From positions 6,067,596 to 6,131,595 of the forward strand of contig NZ_JACBZR010000001.1 of assembly GCF_013408335.1 (NCBI RefSeq): a DNA stretch of 64,000 nt, in the 5' to 3' direction. Below the pieces are notes generated by a model. It did no database searches. It had not been told where the DNA came from and saw only the letters and a list, made by a program, of their open reading frames with translations. Below, piece after piece: positions 27,644-35,451 of this stretch (its first letter is position 1; the number at the start of each line of letters is the position of its first letter). The position numbers were made by a program, and so were the translations under genes. The DNA is from Nocardioides panzhihuensis (lineage in GTDB: Bacteria; Actinomycetota; Actinomycetes; Propionibacteriales; Nocardioidaceae).

Positions 27644-28483
27644 ATGCAGAAGCCTGGCGAAGGCCACCACGGTCAGACCCCGCCGCTGTTCGCGGCCGAG
27701 GGGGTCTCGGTCCGGTTCGGAGGCGTACGCGCGCTGGAGGACGTCTCCTTGGAGGTCGCGCCTCACGAGGTGCACGGCGTCATCGGCCCCAACGGTGCTG
27801 GCAAGACCACCCTGTTCAACGTCGTGTGCGGCTTCGTCAGCCCGGGCGAGGGTGAGCTCCGGCTGCGCGGCAAGACGATCCCCGCTCTCCGTCCGCACCA
27901 GCTCGCCGGCCACGGCATCGCCCGGACCCTGCAGGGGCTCGGGCTGTTCGAGGGCATGACGGTGCTCGACAACGTGATGGTCGGAGCCGACCGTCTCGCC
28001 CGCGCCGGCTTCATGCGCGGTCTGCTCGGCCTCGGCCACCGCGACGACGCCCGTCTCGCCGGCAAGGCGCGGGAGGTGCTCGGTGAGCTCGGGATCGAGT
28101 CGTACGCCGCCCGCTACCCCGGCAGCCTGCCCTACCCGATCCGCAAGAAGGTCGCGCTCGCTCGCGCGCTGGTCGCCGAGCCGGAGCTGCTGCTCCTCGA
28201 TGAACCCGCCAGCGGCTTGAGCGCCGAGGAGATGACCGAGCTCGGCGAGATCATCTCCGGCCTGACGGAGCGGACCGCCGTGATGCTCGTCGAGCACCAC
28301 ATGGACCTGGTGATGTCGGTCTGCCATCGGATCACCGTGCTCGACTTCGGCCGCGTCATCGCGGCCGGCACACCCGACGAGATCCGCAACGACCCGGCCG
28401 TGCTCGCCGCCTACCTGGGCGACCAGGTGGAGCACGACGACGACGCCGAGGTCCACGCACTGACCGTTTCCGAGGAGACCTGA
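27644..28483 (+). CDS. Branched-chain amino acid-type ABC transporter ATPase (LivG-like)
   Basis: The 279-residue ATPase has Walker A GPNGAGKTT near residue 47, Walker B LLLLDEPASGL and the H-loop VEHHMD. The signature motif before Walker B reads LPYPIRKKVALARAL rather than a standard LSGGQ-type sequence; LivG proteins vary here. It has a long N-terminal extension and an acidic His-containing tail. It is the first gene of a five-gene importer operon; the next gene starts on its last base. Confidence 0.92.
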   Translation: MQKPGEGHHGQTPPLFAAEGVSVRFGGVRALEDVSLEVAPHEVHGVIGPNGAGKTTLFNVVCGFVSPGEGELRLRGKTIPALRPHQLAGHGIARTLQGLGLFEGMTVLDNVMVGADRLARAGFMRGLLGLGHRDDARLAGKAREVLGELGIESYAARYPGSLPYPIRKKVALARALVAEPELLLLDEPASGLSAEEMTELGEIISGLTERTAVMLVEHHMDLVMSVCHRITVLDFGRVIAAGTPDEIRNDPAVLAAYLGDQVEHDDDAEVHALTVSEET

Positions 28484-29187
28484 TGTTCGCCGTCGAGGAC
28501 CTGAGCGCTGCGTACGGACCCGTCAAGGCGCTCAACGGCGTCAGCTTCACCGCGGACAGAGGGCAGGTCACCGCCGTCCTGGGCGCCAACGGCGCCGGCA
28601 AGACCACGTTGCTGCGCACCGTCTCCGGGCTGGTGAGATCCACCGCCGGCAGCGTGATGCTGGACGGCAAGGACATCACCCGCACCGCGACCGAGAAGCT
28701 GACCTCGTACGGCCTCTCGCATGTCCCGGAGGGCCGTGGCGTCATCGCCGAGCTGACCGTGGTGGAGAACCTCCGCCTCGGCGGCCTGCACCGCGCGACG
28801 GGCTCCGAGCCGATGCCGATCGAGCGGATCTTCGAGCTCTTCCCGCGCCTGGGCGAGCGCCGCGAGGCCACCGCCCACATGCTCTCGGGCGGTGAGCGGC
28901 AGATGCTCGTCATCGGCCGCGCGCTGATGGCGCGACCGACCGTGCTCCTGCTCGACGAGCCGTCCCTGGGGCTCGCCCCTCGAGTGGTGGCCCAGATCTT
29001 CGACCTGCTCCGCGGGCTGGTGCAGAACGAGAAGCTCACCGTCGTGCTCGTCGAGCAGAACGCCCGTAGTGCCCTGTCCATCGCTGACCACGGCGTCGTG
29101 CTCAACCTCGGCAAGGTCGTCGCCTCGGCGCCGGCCGCCGAGCTGGCCGCCGACGAGCAGCTCCGCCACGCCTATCTCGGGTTCTGA
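28483..29187 (+). CDS. Branched-chain amino acid-type ABC transporter ATPase (LivF-like)
   Basis: The 234-residue ATPase has Walker A GANGAGKTTLL, LivF-typical SHVPEGRGVIAELTVVENL, signature LSGGERQML, Walker B LLLDEPSLGLAP and VEQNA. It pairs with the LivG-like ATPase. The ATG at 28483 overlaps the previous stop. Confidence 0.94.
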   Translation: MFAVEDLSAAYGPVKALNGVSFTADRGQVTAVLGANGAGKTTLLRTVSGLVRSTAGSVMLDGKDITRTATEKLTSYGLSHVPEGRGVIAELTVVENLRLGGLHRATGSEPMPIERIFELFPRLGERREATAHMLSGGERQMLVIGRALMARPTVLLLDEPSLGLAPRVVAQIFDLLRGLVQNEKLTVVLVEQNARSALSIADHGVVLNLGKVVASAPAAELAADEQLRHAYLGF

Positions 29188-29196
29188 GGAGCAGAC

Positions 29197-30075
29197 ATGC
29201 AGCAGTTTCTCGACACCACCCTCGGAGGGCTGGTGCTGGGCGCGGTCTACGCCGCGTTCGCGCTGGCTCTGTGCCTGATCTGGCGCTCGACCCGGATCGT
29301 CAACTTCGCCCAGGCCGCGATGGCGATGGTGACCACCTACATCGCGCTCTCGCTCATCAACGTCGACGTCCCCTACTGGGTCGCCTTCCTCGCCGCGATC
29401 GCCGCCGGGTTCATGCTCGGCGCGCTGGTCGAGCGGCTGATCATCCGCCCGGTCGAGGGGAAGGCCGACCTCAACGCGGTGATCCTGACCCTCGGGCTGT
29501 TCATGGTGCTGCACGGGCTCACCGCGCTCGTCTTCGGCGTCCAGCACCGCGGCTTCCCGGCTCCGGTCAGCACCAGCGCGATCGAGGTGGGGGACTCCTC
29601 GATCGGGATCACCCCGTTCGGCATCCTCACCATCGTCATCGTCGCGCTGGTGATGGCCGGGCTCGTCGTCCTCTTCCGCTTCACCGACCTGGGCCTGCGG
29701 ATGCGGGCCTCGGCGTTCAACGGCGAGGTCTCCCGACTCCTGGGAGTACGCGTCGGCCGCATGCTCACCCTCGGCTGGGCGCTCGCCGCCGCCGTGGGCG
29801 CGGTGGCCGGGATGCTCATCGCCGGCGGCGACCTGGTGAACCCGGCGTTCATGGACCCGTTCGTGATCTACGGCTTCATCGCCGCAGTGCTCGGCGGCCT
29901 CGACTCGCCGATCGGGTCGGTGATCGGCGGGCTGATCCTCGGGCTCTCGCTCTCCTACGTCACCGGCTACGTCGGTGAGCACCTGGCGCCGCTCGTTGCG
30001 CTGGGGATCTTGATGCTGGTGCTGCTGGTACGTCCCAGCGGCCTCTTCGCAGCGGCTGCGGCCAGGAGGGTCTGA
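29197..30075 (+). CDS. Branched-chain amino acid-type ABC permease (LivH-like)
   Basis: The 292-residue membrane protein has about eight hydrophobic segments. LivH-type motifs include GGLVLGAVYAAFALALCLIW, RIVNFAQAA and FVIYGFIAAVLGGLDSPIGSVIGG. It forms the channel with the LivM-like partner. The ATG at 29197 is preceded by GAGGAG; it lies 9 bp after livF. Confidence 0.93.
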   Translation: MQQFLDTTLGGLVLGAVYAAFALALCLIWRSTRIVNFAQAAMAMVTTYIALSLINVDVPYWVAFLAAIAAGFMLGALVERLIIRPVEGKADLNAVILTLGLFMVLHGLTALVFGVQHRGFPAPVSTSAIEVGDSSIGITPFGILTIVIVALVMAGLVVLFRFTDLGLRMRASAFNGEVSRLLGVRVGRMLTLGWALAAAVGAVAGMLIAGGDLVNPAFMDPFVIYGFIAAVLGGLDSPIGSVIGGLILGLSLSYVTGYVGEHLAPLVALGILMLVLLVRPSGLFAAAAARRV

Positions 30076-30078
30076 CTC

Positions 30079-31161
30079 ATGGAGCGTCTACGTTCTTTCA
30101 CCGGCCGGGTCCGAAGCGTGCCGTTGCTCCGGCACCTCCTCGTCGCCCTGGTCGCGTTCGTGGTGGTGGCGGCGATCATCGGCTCGTCCAGCCAGTATCT
30201 GCAGACCCGCTACGCCGAGATGGCCTTCTTCGCCATCGCCGCGGGCGGTCTCACCCTGCTGACCGGGCTCTCCGGCCAGCTCTCGCTCGGCCACGGCGCC
30301 CTGATGGCCGTCGGGGCGTACGCCGCCACCCTGGTGCTCGAGCGCACCGGCGGCGAGACCCTGGCCGACGTCTTCGTCGCCCTGCTGGTGGCGATCGCCG
30401 TCTGTGCCGTGGTGGGGGTGATCGTCGGGGTCCCGGCGGCTCGTTTGCACGGGCCCTACATCGCCGGCGCGACGCTGACGCTGGCCGTCGCCGTGCCGCG
30501 CCTGGCCAACCAGTGGGACTTCCTCGGAGGCGAGCAGGGGCTCCAGGTGCCGGTGCCGCGCGCGGCTGAGCTCCCGGGGTGGATCCAGGACCTGGTCTGG
30601 TTCTTCACCGCCGCCGAGATCGACCAGTACTCCTTCCTCGCCTACCTCGGCTGGTTCCTCCTGGTGCTCGCCTTCGTGGCGCTCGCCAACCTGAGCCGGT
30701 CCCGGGTCGGCCGCCGCTGGCGAGCGGTCCGTGACGACGACGTGTCCGCCGAGCTGGCCGGCATCCACCTCGGCCGTGCCCGCGTGGTCGCCTTCACCGT
30801 CAGCGCCATGTGCGCCGGGCTCGCCGGCGGGCTGATGGCCATGAACGTACGTCTCACGGCGCCGGGCGCGTTCACGATCACCCTCTCGCTGACCCTGCTG
30901 GCAGCGGTCGTCCTGGGTGGGCTGGGCAGCCTGACCGGGGCGCTCATCGGGGCCGGCGTCCTCGCCTTTCTTCCTCACTTCGCCACCGATCTCGGGGAGT
31001 CGGTCGGGCTCAGTGCAACCCAGGCCGCGGAGGTCACTCCGGTGGTCTACGGGCTGGTGCTGATGCTCGTCATCCTCCTCGCTCCAGCGGGGATCGTCGG
31101 CAGCCTGCGCACGTTCCTCGCGCGCTCATCTCTCGGGTCAACCAAGGAGAAGACAACATGA
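30079..31161 (+). CDS. Branched-chain amino acid-type ABC permease (LivM-like)
   Basis: The 360-residue membrane protein has about ten hydrophobic segments and LivM motifs: LTLLTGLSGQLSLGHGALMAVGAY, RRWRAVRDDDVSAELAGI (EAA-like loop) and LLAAVVLGGLGSLTGALIGA. It starts 3 bp after livH and overlaps the binding-protein gene (ATGA). Confidence 0.93.
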   Translation: MERLRSFTGRVRSVPLLRHLLVALVAFVVVAAIIGSSSQYLQTRYAEMAFFAIAAGGLTLLTGLSGQLSLGHGALMAVGAYAATLVLERTGGETLADVFVALLVAIAVCAVVGVIVGVPAARLHGPYIAGATLTLAVAVPRLANQWDFLGGEQGLQVPVPRAAELPGWIQDLVWFFTAAEIDQYSFLAYLGWFLLVLAFVALANLSRSRVGRRWRAVRDDDVSAELAGIHLGRARVVAFTVSAMCAGLAGGLMAMNVRLTAPGAFTITLSLTLLAAVVLGGLGSLTGALIGAGVLAFLPHFATDLGESVGLSATQAAEVTPVVYGLVLMLVILLAPAGIVGSLRTFLARSSLGSTKEKTT

Positions 31162-32486
31162 GAAACACTGCACGCAGAGCCGTACAGGTCGTCTGTGTCC
31201 TCACCACTGCCTCGCTCCTCGCGGCCTGTGGCGCGGGGAAGGAGCGTCCTTCCGAGGACGGCACGGCGGTTGGCGTCACAGACACCACCATCAAGGTCGG
31301 TGCGCACTTCCCGCTGACCGGCCCGGCCGCGCCCGGCTACTCGGAGATCCCCTCGGGGCACCAGGCGTTCTATGAGTACGTCAACGACAACGGCGGCGTC
31401 CACGGACGTGAGATCGAGATGGTCGTCAAGGACGACGCGTACAACCCGACCAACACCAGCGCCGTCACCAACGACATGATCCTGCAGGACGAGATCTTCG
31501 CGATGGTCGCGGGCCTCGGCACCCCCACGCACCGCGCGGTCGTGCAGCGGCTCAACGACGACGGCATCCCCGACCTGTTCGTCTCCAGCGGCTCGCTGCA
31601 GTGGGGCGACGACCCGGCGAGCTCGCCGATGACCTTCGGCTGGCAGCCGGACTACGAGATCGAGGGCAAGATCATCGGGCAGTACGTCAAGGAGAACATG
31701 CCCGACGCCAAGGTCGGTCTCTTCCTCCAGGACGATGACTTCGGCGAGGACGGCGAGAAGGGCGCGCGGCAGTTCCTCGACTCCCAGATCGTCGACGTGC
31801 AGAAGTACACCCCGGGTGGGTCGACCGACTTCGCCCCGCAGATGTCTTCGTTCAAGTCCAAGGGCGTCGACCTCGTCCTCGGCTTCAACACTCCCTCCTA
31901 CACCGCGCTGAGCCAGATCGCCGCGCAGGGTGTCGGCTTCAAGTCGAAGTGGTTCTACTCGAACGTCGGCTCCGACCCGGCGCTCGTCGGCGGGCTGCTC
32001 GCCTCGATGACCAAGGGCAAGATCCCCGCCGAGCAGGGCGTGAAACTGATGGACGGGATGATGACGACCGAGTACATCCCGGGCGTCGACGCTCCTGAGG
32101 ACGAGTGGGTCAAGCTCTGGCAGAAGGTCTGGGACGAGTACTCCAAGAAGGGCTCGGAGAAACTGACGAACTACCGGATCTACGGCATGTCGCAGGCCTA
32201 CACCTTCGTCCAGGCGCTGCAGGCCAATGGCAAGGACCTGACCCGCGAGTCGATCGTGGAGACGATCGAGAAGGAAGGCGCCTCCTTCGAGGGACCTGGC
32301 CTCGCGCCGTTCCGGTTCTCCGAGGACTCGCACATGGGCATCTCCGGCACGAGCGTCGTCGAGCTCAAGAACGGCGCGTCCGAGCCGCTCACCCCGGTGC
32401 TCGTCACCGACATCGGCGACGCCCCGATCGAAGAGGACGACAGCGCCGCCTCGGACGCTCCGCCCTCGTCGGGCCTTCCTGAGTGA
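31158..32486 (+). CDS. Liv-type ABC transporter substrate-binding lipoprotein
   Basis: The 442-residue protein has a lipoprotein signal with box LLAAC (Cys24), then a periplasmic-binding-protein fold of the LivK/AmiC group: IKVGAHFPLTGPAAPGYSEIPSG, VNDNGGVHGREIEMVVKDDAYNPTNTS. The substrate cannot be read from sequence; the neighbouring acyl-CoA enzymes suggest an organic acid rather than leucine. Its C-terminus is acidic and Ser/Pro-rich. It overlaps livM by 4 bp and is followed by three 43-bp repeats. Confidence 0.92.
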   Translation: MRNTARRAVQVVCVLTTASLLAACGAGKERPSEDGTAVGVTDTTIKVGAHFPLTGPAAPGYSEIPSGHQAFYEYVNDNGGVHGREIEMVVKDDAYNPTNTSAVTNDMILQDEIFAMVAGLGTPTHRAVVQRLNDDGIPDLFVSSGSLQWGDDPASSPMTFGWQPDYEIEGKIIGQYVKENMPDAKVGLFLQDDDFGEDGEKGARQFLDSQIVDVQKYTPGGSTDFAPQMSSFKSKGVDLVLGFNTPSYTALSQIAAQGVGFKSKWFYSNVGSDPALVGGLLASMTKGKIPAEQGVKLMDGMMTTEYIPGVDAPEDEWVKLWQKVWDEYSKKGSEKLTNYRIYGMSQAYTFVQALQANGKDLTRESIVETIEKEGASFEGPGLAPFRFSEDSHMGISGTSVVELKNGASEPLTPVLVTDIGDAPIEEDDSAASDAPPSSGLPE

Positions 32487-32613
32487 TTCACGGGTGGTCG
32501 AGCTTGTCGAGACTCCCGATGCGTACTGATCCACGGGTGGTCGAGCTTGTCGAGACCCCAAACGCGTACTGATCCACCGGTGGTCGAGTTTGTCGAGACC
32601 CCAAACGCGTACT
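32485..32613. repeat. Three tandem copies of a 43-bp REP-like unit
   Basis: Copies at 32485-32527, 32528-32570 and 32571-32613. Each contains GGTGGTCGAG, then TTGTCGAGAC, and ends in GCGTACT. Copies 2 and 3 differ at only a few positions; copy 1 is more diverged. The GGTCTCGACA half-site (reverse strand) matches the arms of elements A-C. The first copy overlaps the last 2 bases of the binding-protein stop codon. Confidence 0.9.
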
Positions 32614-32630
32614 GATCAGTAGGTTGCTGC

Positions 32631-32704
32631 ACGTTCACGGACCGGCCTCGGTTACAGTGATTAACCCTCACTAACGCCACTGGAGGTGGTCGGTCCGTGA
32701 ACGT
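32631..32704. promoter_or_regulatory. 14-bp inverted repeat spanning the start codon of the SDR gene
   Basis: ACGTTCACGGACCG (32631-32644) and CGGTCCGTGAACGT (32691-32704) are perfect arms. The GTG start (32697) lies in the right arm and the GGAGGT ribosome binding site (about 32682-32687) in the loop. It could be an operator pair or a translation-control hairpin if transcription starts upstream of it. Confidence 0.6.
32651..32675. promoter_or_regulatory. Candidate operator in the SDR promoter
   Basis: AGTGA (32656-32660) and TCACT (32668-32672) are inverted around TTAACCC, with flanking GTTA and AAC continuing the symmetry imperfectly. This AT-richer site resembles TetR-family operators. 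Confidence 0.4.
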
Positions 32705-33473
32705 ACTCGCACCCGGTAGCGGAGTGGTTGTGACCGGAGCAGCCCGAGGAATCGGGAAGGCCATGGCCACACGGTTCGCTGCGGAGGGATGCCGCGTCGT
32801 CGTGGCGGACATCGATGCCGCCGAGCTCCGCTCGGTGGCCGACTCGATCGGCGCCCTCGCGGTCCCCGGCGATGCCGCCTCGGCCGCCGGCGCCGCGGCG
32901 CTCGTGGACGCGGCCCGGGAGGAGCTCGGCAAGATCGACGCCTGGTACGGCAACGCCGGCGTCGAGCGCGGCCGCGGCCTGGAGGCGTCCGACCACGCCT
33001 GGTTGACCTCCTACGAGGTCAACGTCCTCGCCCACGTACGCGCCGCACGGCTGCTGCTGCCCGAGTGGGTCGCCCGCGGGGCCGGCCGGTTCGTGGTCAC
33101 CTCCTCGTCCGCAGGGCTCCTCACGCTGCTCGGTTCGCCCTCCTACGCGGCCACCGAGCACGCCGAGATCTCCTTCGCCGAGTGGCTGGCCGCCACCTAT
33201 CGGCACCAGGGCATCGTCGCTCAGGCGATCGTCGCGCGCAGCGTGAAGACGGCGATGCTCGAACGCTCCTCCGGACTCCCGGGTTTCCGCTCGGCCGAGG
33301 GCGCGCTCACCGCCGAGGAGGTCGCCGACGCCGTCTGGGATGCCGGGCAGAGCTCGCAGTTCTGGATCTCGCTCGAGCCCGACGTGGCCGAGGAGTACGC
33401 GGCTCGTGCCACGGATGTCGATGGCTGGCTGGATGGTGTGAACCGGATCCGGCAGGAGCTCGACGCCGACTAG
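32697..33473 (+). CDS. SDR family protein lacking the catalytic lysine
   Basis: The 258-residue protein is a paralogue of the SDR at 18994 and keeps the cofactor-binding TGAARGIGK and WYGNAGVERG. At the active site it has Tyr150 but Glu154 where YxxxK requires Lys (YAATE). The Lys lowers the Tyr pKa and binds the nicotinamide ribose, so normal dehydrogenase activity is doubtful. It starts with GTG 32697 after GGAGGT. Its own inverted-repeat-rich promoter suggests separate control. Confidence 0.88.
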   Translation: MNVLAPGSGVVVTGAARGIGKAMATRFAAEGCRVVVADIDAAELRSVADSIGALAVPGDAASAAGAAALVDAAREELGKIDAWYGNAGVERGRGLEASDHAWLTSYEVNVLAHVRAARLLLPEWVARGAGRFVVTSSSAGLLTLLGSPSYAATEHAEISFAEWLAATYRHQGIVAQAIVARSVKTAMLERSSGLPGFRSAEGALTAEEVADAVWDAGQSSQFWISLEPDVAEEYAARATDVDGWLDGVNRIRQELDAD

Positions 33474-33483
33474 TCTTCAGGTC

Positions 33484-34254
33484 ATGGAACCACTCGTCTC
33501 GACCTGGCTCAGTGGCCTCGACGGCATCCCGACGCAGGCGCAGAACGTCAACCAGCAGCACTATGCGGCGAGCCTGATGAAGCTGCCGGTCGCGATCGCG
33601 GCCTATCGGCTGCGCGATCGCGGGCTGCTGTCGCTGGACGAGCCGATCACGGTGCATTCCGACTTCGACTCCGCTGTGGTGGGCGAACGGTTCGAGATGG
33701 ACCAGGCCGAAGACCAGGACCCTGAGACCTGGGCGGCGCTCGGTTCCCAGCTGCCACTGGGTGATCTCGTACGCCGCTCCCTGACCGTCTCCGGCAACCT
33801 GGCCGTCAACCTCGTCCTCGAGCGGATCGGGCTCGAAGAGGTCGCCGCGGTGCTCGCGGACGCCGGTGTCACGCCGATGACGACGGTCTCCCGGGGGATC
33901 GAGGACGCGCCGGCGCGCGAGGCCGGGCTGCAGAACCTGGTGACCGCCAACGACATGGGCAAGCTGCTCACCAAGCTGGCCTCCGGCCGGCTGCTGTCGC
34001 CCGAGTCGACCGCCGAGATCGAGGGGACCCTGGTCGCCCAGGAGTATCGCGACGCGATCCCGCTGGGGGTGCCCGAGGACGCGGTGGTCGGCAACAAGAC
34101 CGGCTGGGTCGACGGCATCCGCCACGACATGGCGATCATCCGCCCCGCCCAGGGTGACCCGCAGGTGATGGTGGTGCTGACCACGGGTCTGGACGACGAC
34201 GAGTCCGAGTTCCGGATCAGCGAGGTCGCCCGCTACCTGTGGTCGACCCTGTGA
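33484..34254 (+). CDS. Beta-lactamase-fold serine hydrolase, cytoplasmic
   Basis: The 256-residue protein has the penicillin-binding/class A beta-lactamase motifs in order: SLMK (Ser30, Lys33), SGN (103-105) in the SDN position, and KTG (205-207). No signal peptide is seen, unlike secreted beta-lactamases, so it probably acts inside the cell. Beside a dipeptide epimerase and an NlpC/P60 peptidase it most likely hydrolyses a cell-wall-derived peptide or amide. It starts 10 bp after the SDR gene. Confidence 0.85.
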   Translation: MEPLVSTWLSGLDGIPTQAQNVNQQHYAASLMKLPVAIAAYRLRDRGLLSLDEPITVHSDFDSAVVGERFEMDQAEDQDPETWAALGSQLPLGDLVRRSLTVSGNLAVNLVLERIGLEEVAAVLADAGVTPMTTVSRGIEDAPAREAGLQNLVTANDMGKLLTKLASGRLLSPESTAEIEGTLVAQEYRDAIPLGVPEDAVVGNKTGWVDGIRHDMAIIRPAQGDPQVMVVLTTGLDDDESEFRISEVARYLWSTL

Positions 34255-34277
34255 AGTCGGCGCTGTGAAGTCGGCGC
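34250..34277 (+). repeat. Tandem 14-bp duplication at the gene junction
   Basis: CTGTGAAGTCGGCG occurs at 34250-34263 and again at 34264-34277, followed by CTGTGAG. The first copy contains the TGA stop of the hydrolase; the GTG start of the epimerase follows the second. Confidence 0.7.
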
Positions 34278-34278
34278 T

Positions 34279-35451
34279 GTGAGCTCGCCGCGGATCGTCG
34301 CGGTGCACACCCAGCGTGTCCGGGTGCCGTTGCACACCCCGTTCGTGACCGCGCTGCGGCGTACCGACTTCGCGGAGACGGTCGTGGTGAACGTCGAGGA
34401 CTCCGACGGCTGTGTCGGGTGGGGCGAGGCGCCGCAGGTCTGGAAGGTCACCGGGGAGTCGCTGGCCGGCTCTGCTGCTGCGCTGGAGGGGCCGATGTCC
34501 GACGTGCTGGTCGGTGCGGATGCTGATCTGTCGTCGGCCGGTCTGGTCCAGGGTGCGGTCGTCGGCAACCGGTCGGCCAAGATGGCCGCTGACATCGCGC
34601 TCCACGACCTCGTCGCCCGCCGGGACGGGGTGTCCATGGTCGAGCATCTGGATGTGTTGGTTTCGACACGCCTCCGCCTAGCGGCTCCGGCGGCTCAACC
34701 GACGCCGAGCCCCCGTTGGTTGAGCCCGGCGAGCGCCAGCGAGCCGGTGTCGAAACCAACACACCTGCTGACCGACATGACCCTCTCCGTAGGCACCCCC
34801 GCCGAGCTGGCAGAAGCAGCAACCGCCCGAGCGCGAGACGGCTTCACGACGCTCAAGATCAAGGTCGGGACGGACGCGGCAGGCGACGCCGAGCGCGTGC
34901 TCGCGGTCCGCGAGGCGGCCCCGGGCTGCGTACTCCGCCTGGACGCCAACACCGGCTGGCGCGCGGACGAGGCGGTCGCGGTGCTCAGCACGCTCGCCGA
35001 CAAGGATGTCGAGCTCGAGTTCGTCGAGCAGCCGGTCGCCCGGCGCGACCTGGAGGCGATGGCGTACGTCCGCCGTCATCAGCCCTACAAGATCCTGGCC
35101 GACGAGTCGGTCTTCGACCTCGAGGACCTCGTCGACGTCATCCGGGCCGGCGCGGCGGACGCGATCAACGTCAAGCTCGCCAAGTGCGGCGGGATCACTC
35201 CTGCGATCGAGCTGCTGGAGGTCGCGAAGCAGCACGGCCTCGGCCGCCTCGTCGGCTGCATGATGGAGTCCCATCTCGGCATCGGCGCGGCGGCGGCCCT
35301 GGTCGCCGCGGCAGGCATTCCCGGCGAGCAGGACCTCGACGCGGGCTGGTGGGCGAAGACCAGCCCGTACGCCGGCGGCATCACCTACGACGGCTCCAGC
35401 ATCGTCTTTCCCCAAGCCAACGGTCTCGGTATCGAAGGAGTCCTCACATGA
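34279..35451 (+). CDS. Dipeptide (L-Ala-D/L-Glu) epimerase with an in-frame REP insertion
   Basis: The 390-residue enolase-superfamily protein resembles YkfB: FTTLKIKVG (catalytic Lys region), RLDANTGW, VEQPV, ILADESVF, INVKLAKCGGI, GCMMESHLGI and GGITYDGSSI. It would epimerise L-Ala-D-Glu in muropeptide recycling. Residues about 126-162 are encoded by a 111-bp palindromic repeat between the capping domain (ending ALHDLVARRDGVSMVEHL) and the barrel (starting TDMTLSVGTP). The family normally has only a short linker here, so the protein is about 35 residues longer than usual. The GTG at 34279 is the start. It overlaps the NlpC gene by 4 bp. Confidence 0.88.
   Translation: MSSPRIVAVHTQRVRVPLHTPFVTALRRTDFAETVVVNVEDSDGCVGWGEAPQVWKVTGESLAGSAAALEGPMSDVLVGADADLSSAGLVQGAVVGNRSAKMAADIALHDLVARRDGVSMVEHLDVLVSTRLRLAAPAAQPTPSPRWLSPASASEPVSKPTHLLTDMTLSVGTPAELAEAATARARDGFTTLKIKVGTDAAGDAERVLAVREAAPGCVLRLDANTGWRADEAVAVLSTLADKDVELEFVEQPVARRDLEAMAYVRRHQPYKILADESVFDLEDLVDVIRAGAADAINVKLAKCGGITPAIELLEVAKQHGLGRLVGCMMESHLGIGAAAALVAAAGIPGEQDLDAGWWAKTSPYAGGITYDGSSIVFPQANGLGIEGVLT
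34653..34763. repeat. Composite REP-like palindromic element B, inside the epimerase gene
   Basis: Outer arms 34653-34669 (TGTGTTGGTTTCGACAC) and 34747-34763 are a perfect 17-bp inverted repeat. Inner arms GGCTCAACC (34692-34700) and GGTTGAGCC (34718-34726) are perfect. The left half closely matches the left half of element A (CGCCT-CGCCTAGCGGCTCCGGCGGCTC). The element is 111 bp, exactly 37 codons. Confidence 0.9.

Noticed and set aside
27644..32486. Naming the ABC importer as a true leucine/isoleucine transporter
   Set aside because: The family handles many organic acids and amides; neighbouring acyl-CoA genes make another substrate as likely.
32485..32613. Possible CRISPR array
   Set aside because: The 43-bp units are contiguous with no unique spacers, and no cas genes are in the window; they are tandem repeats.
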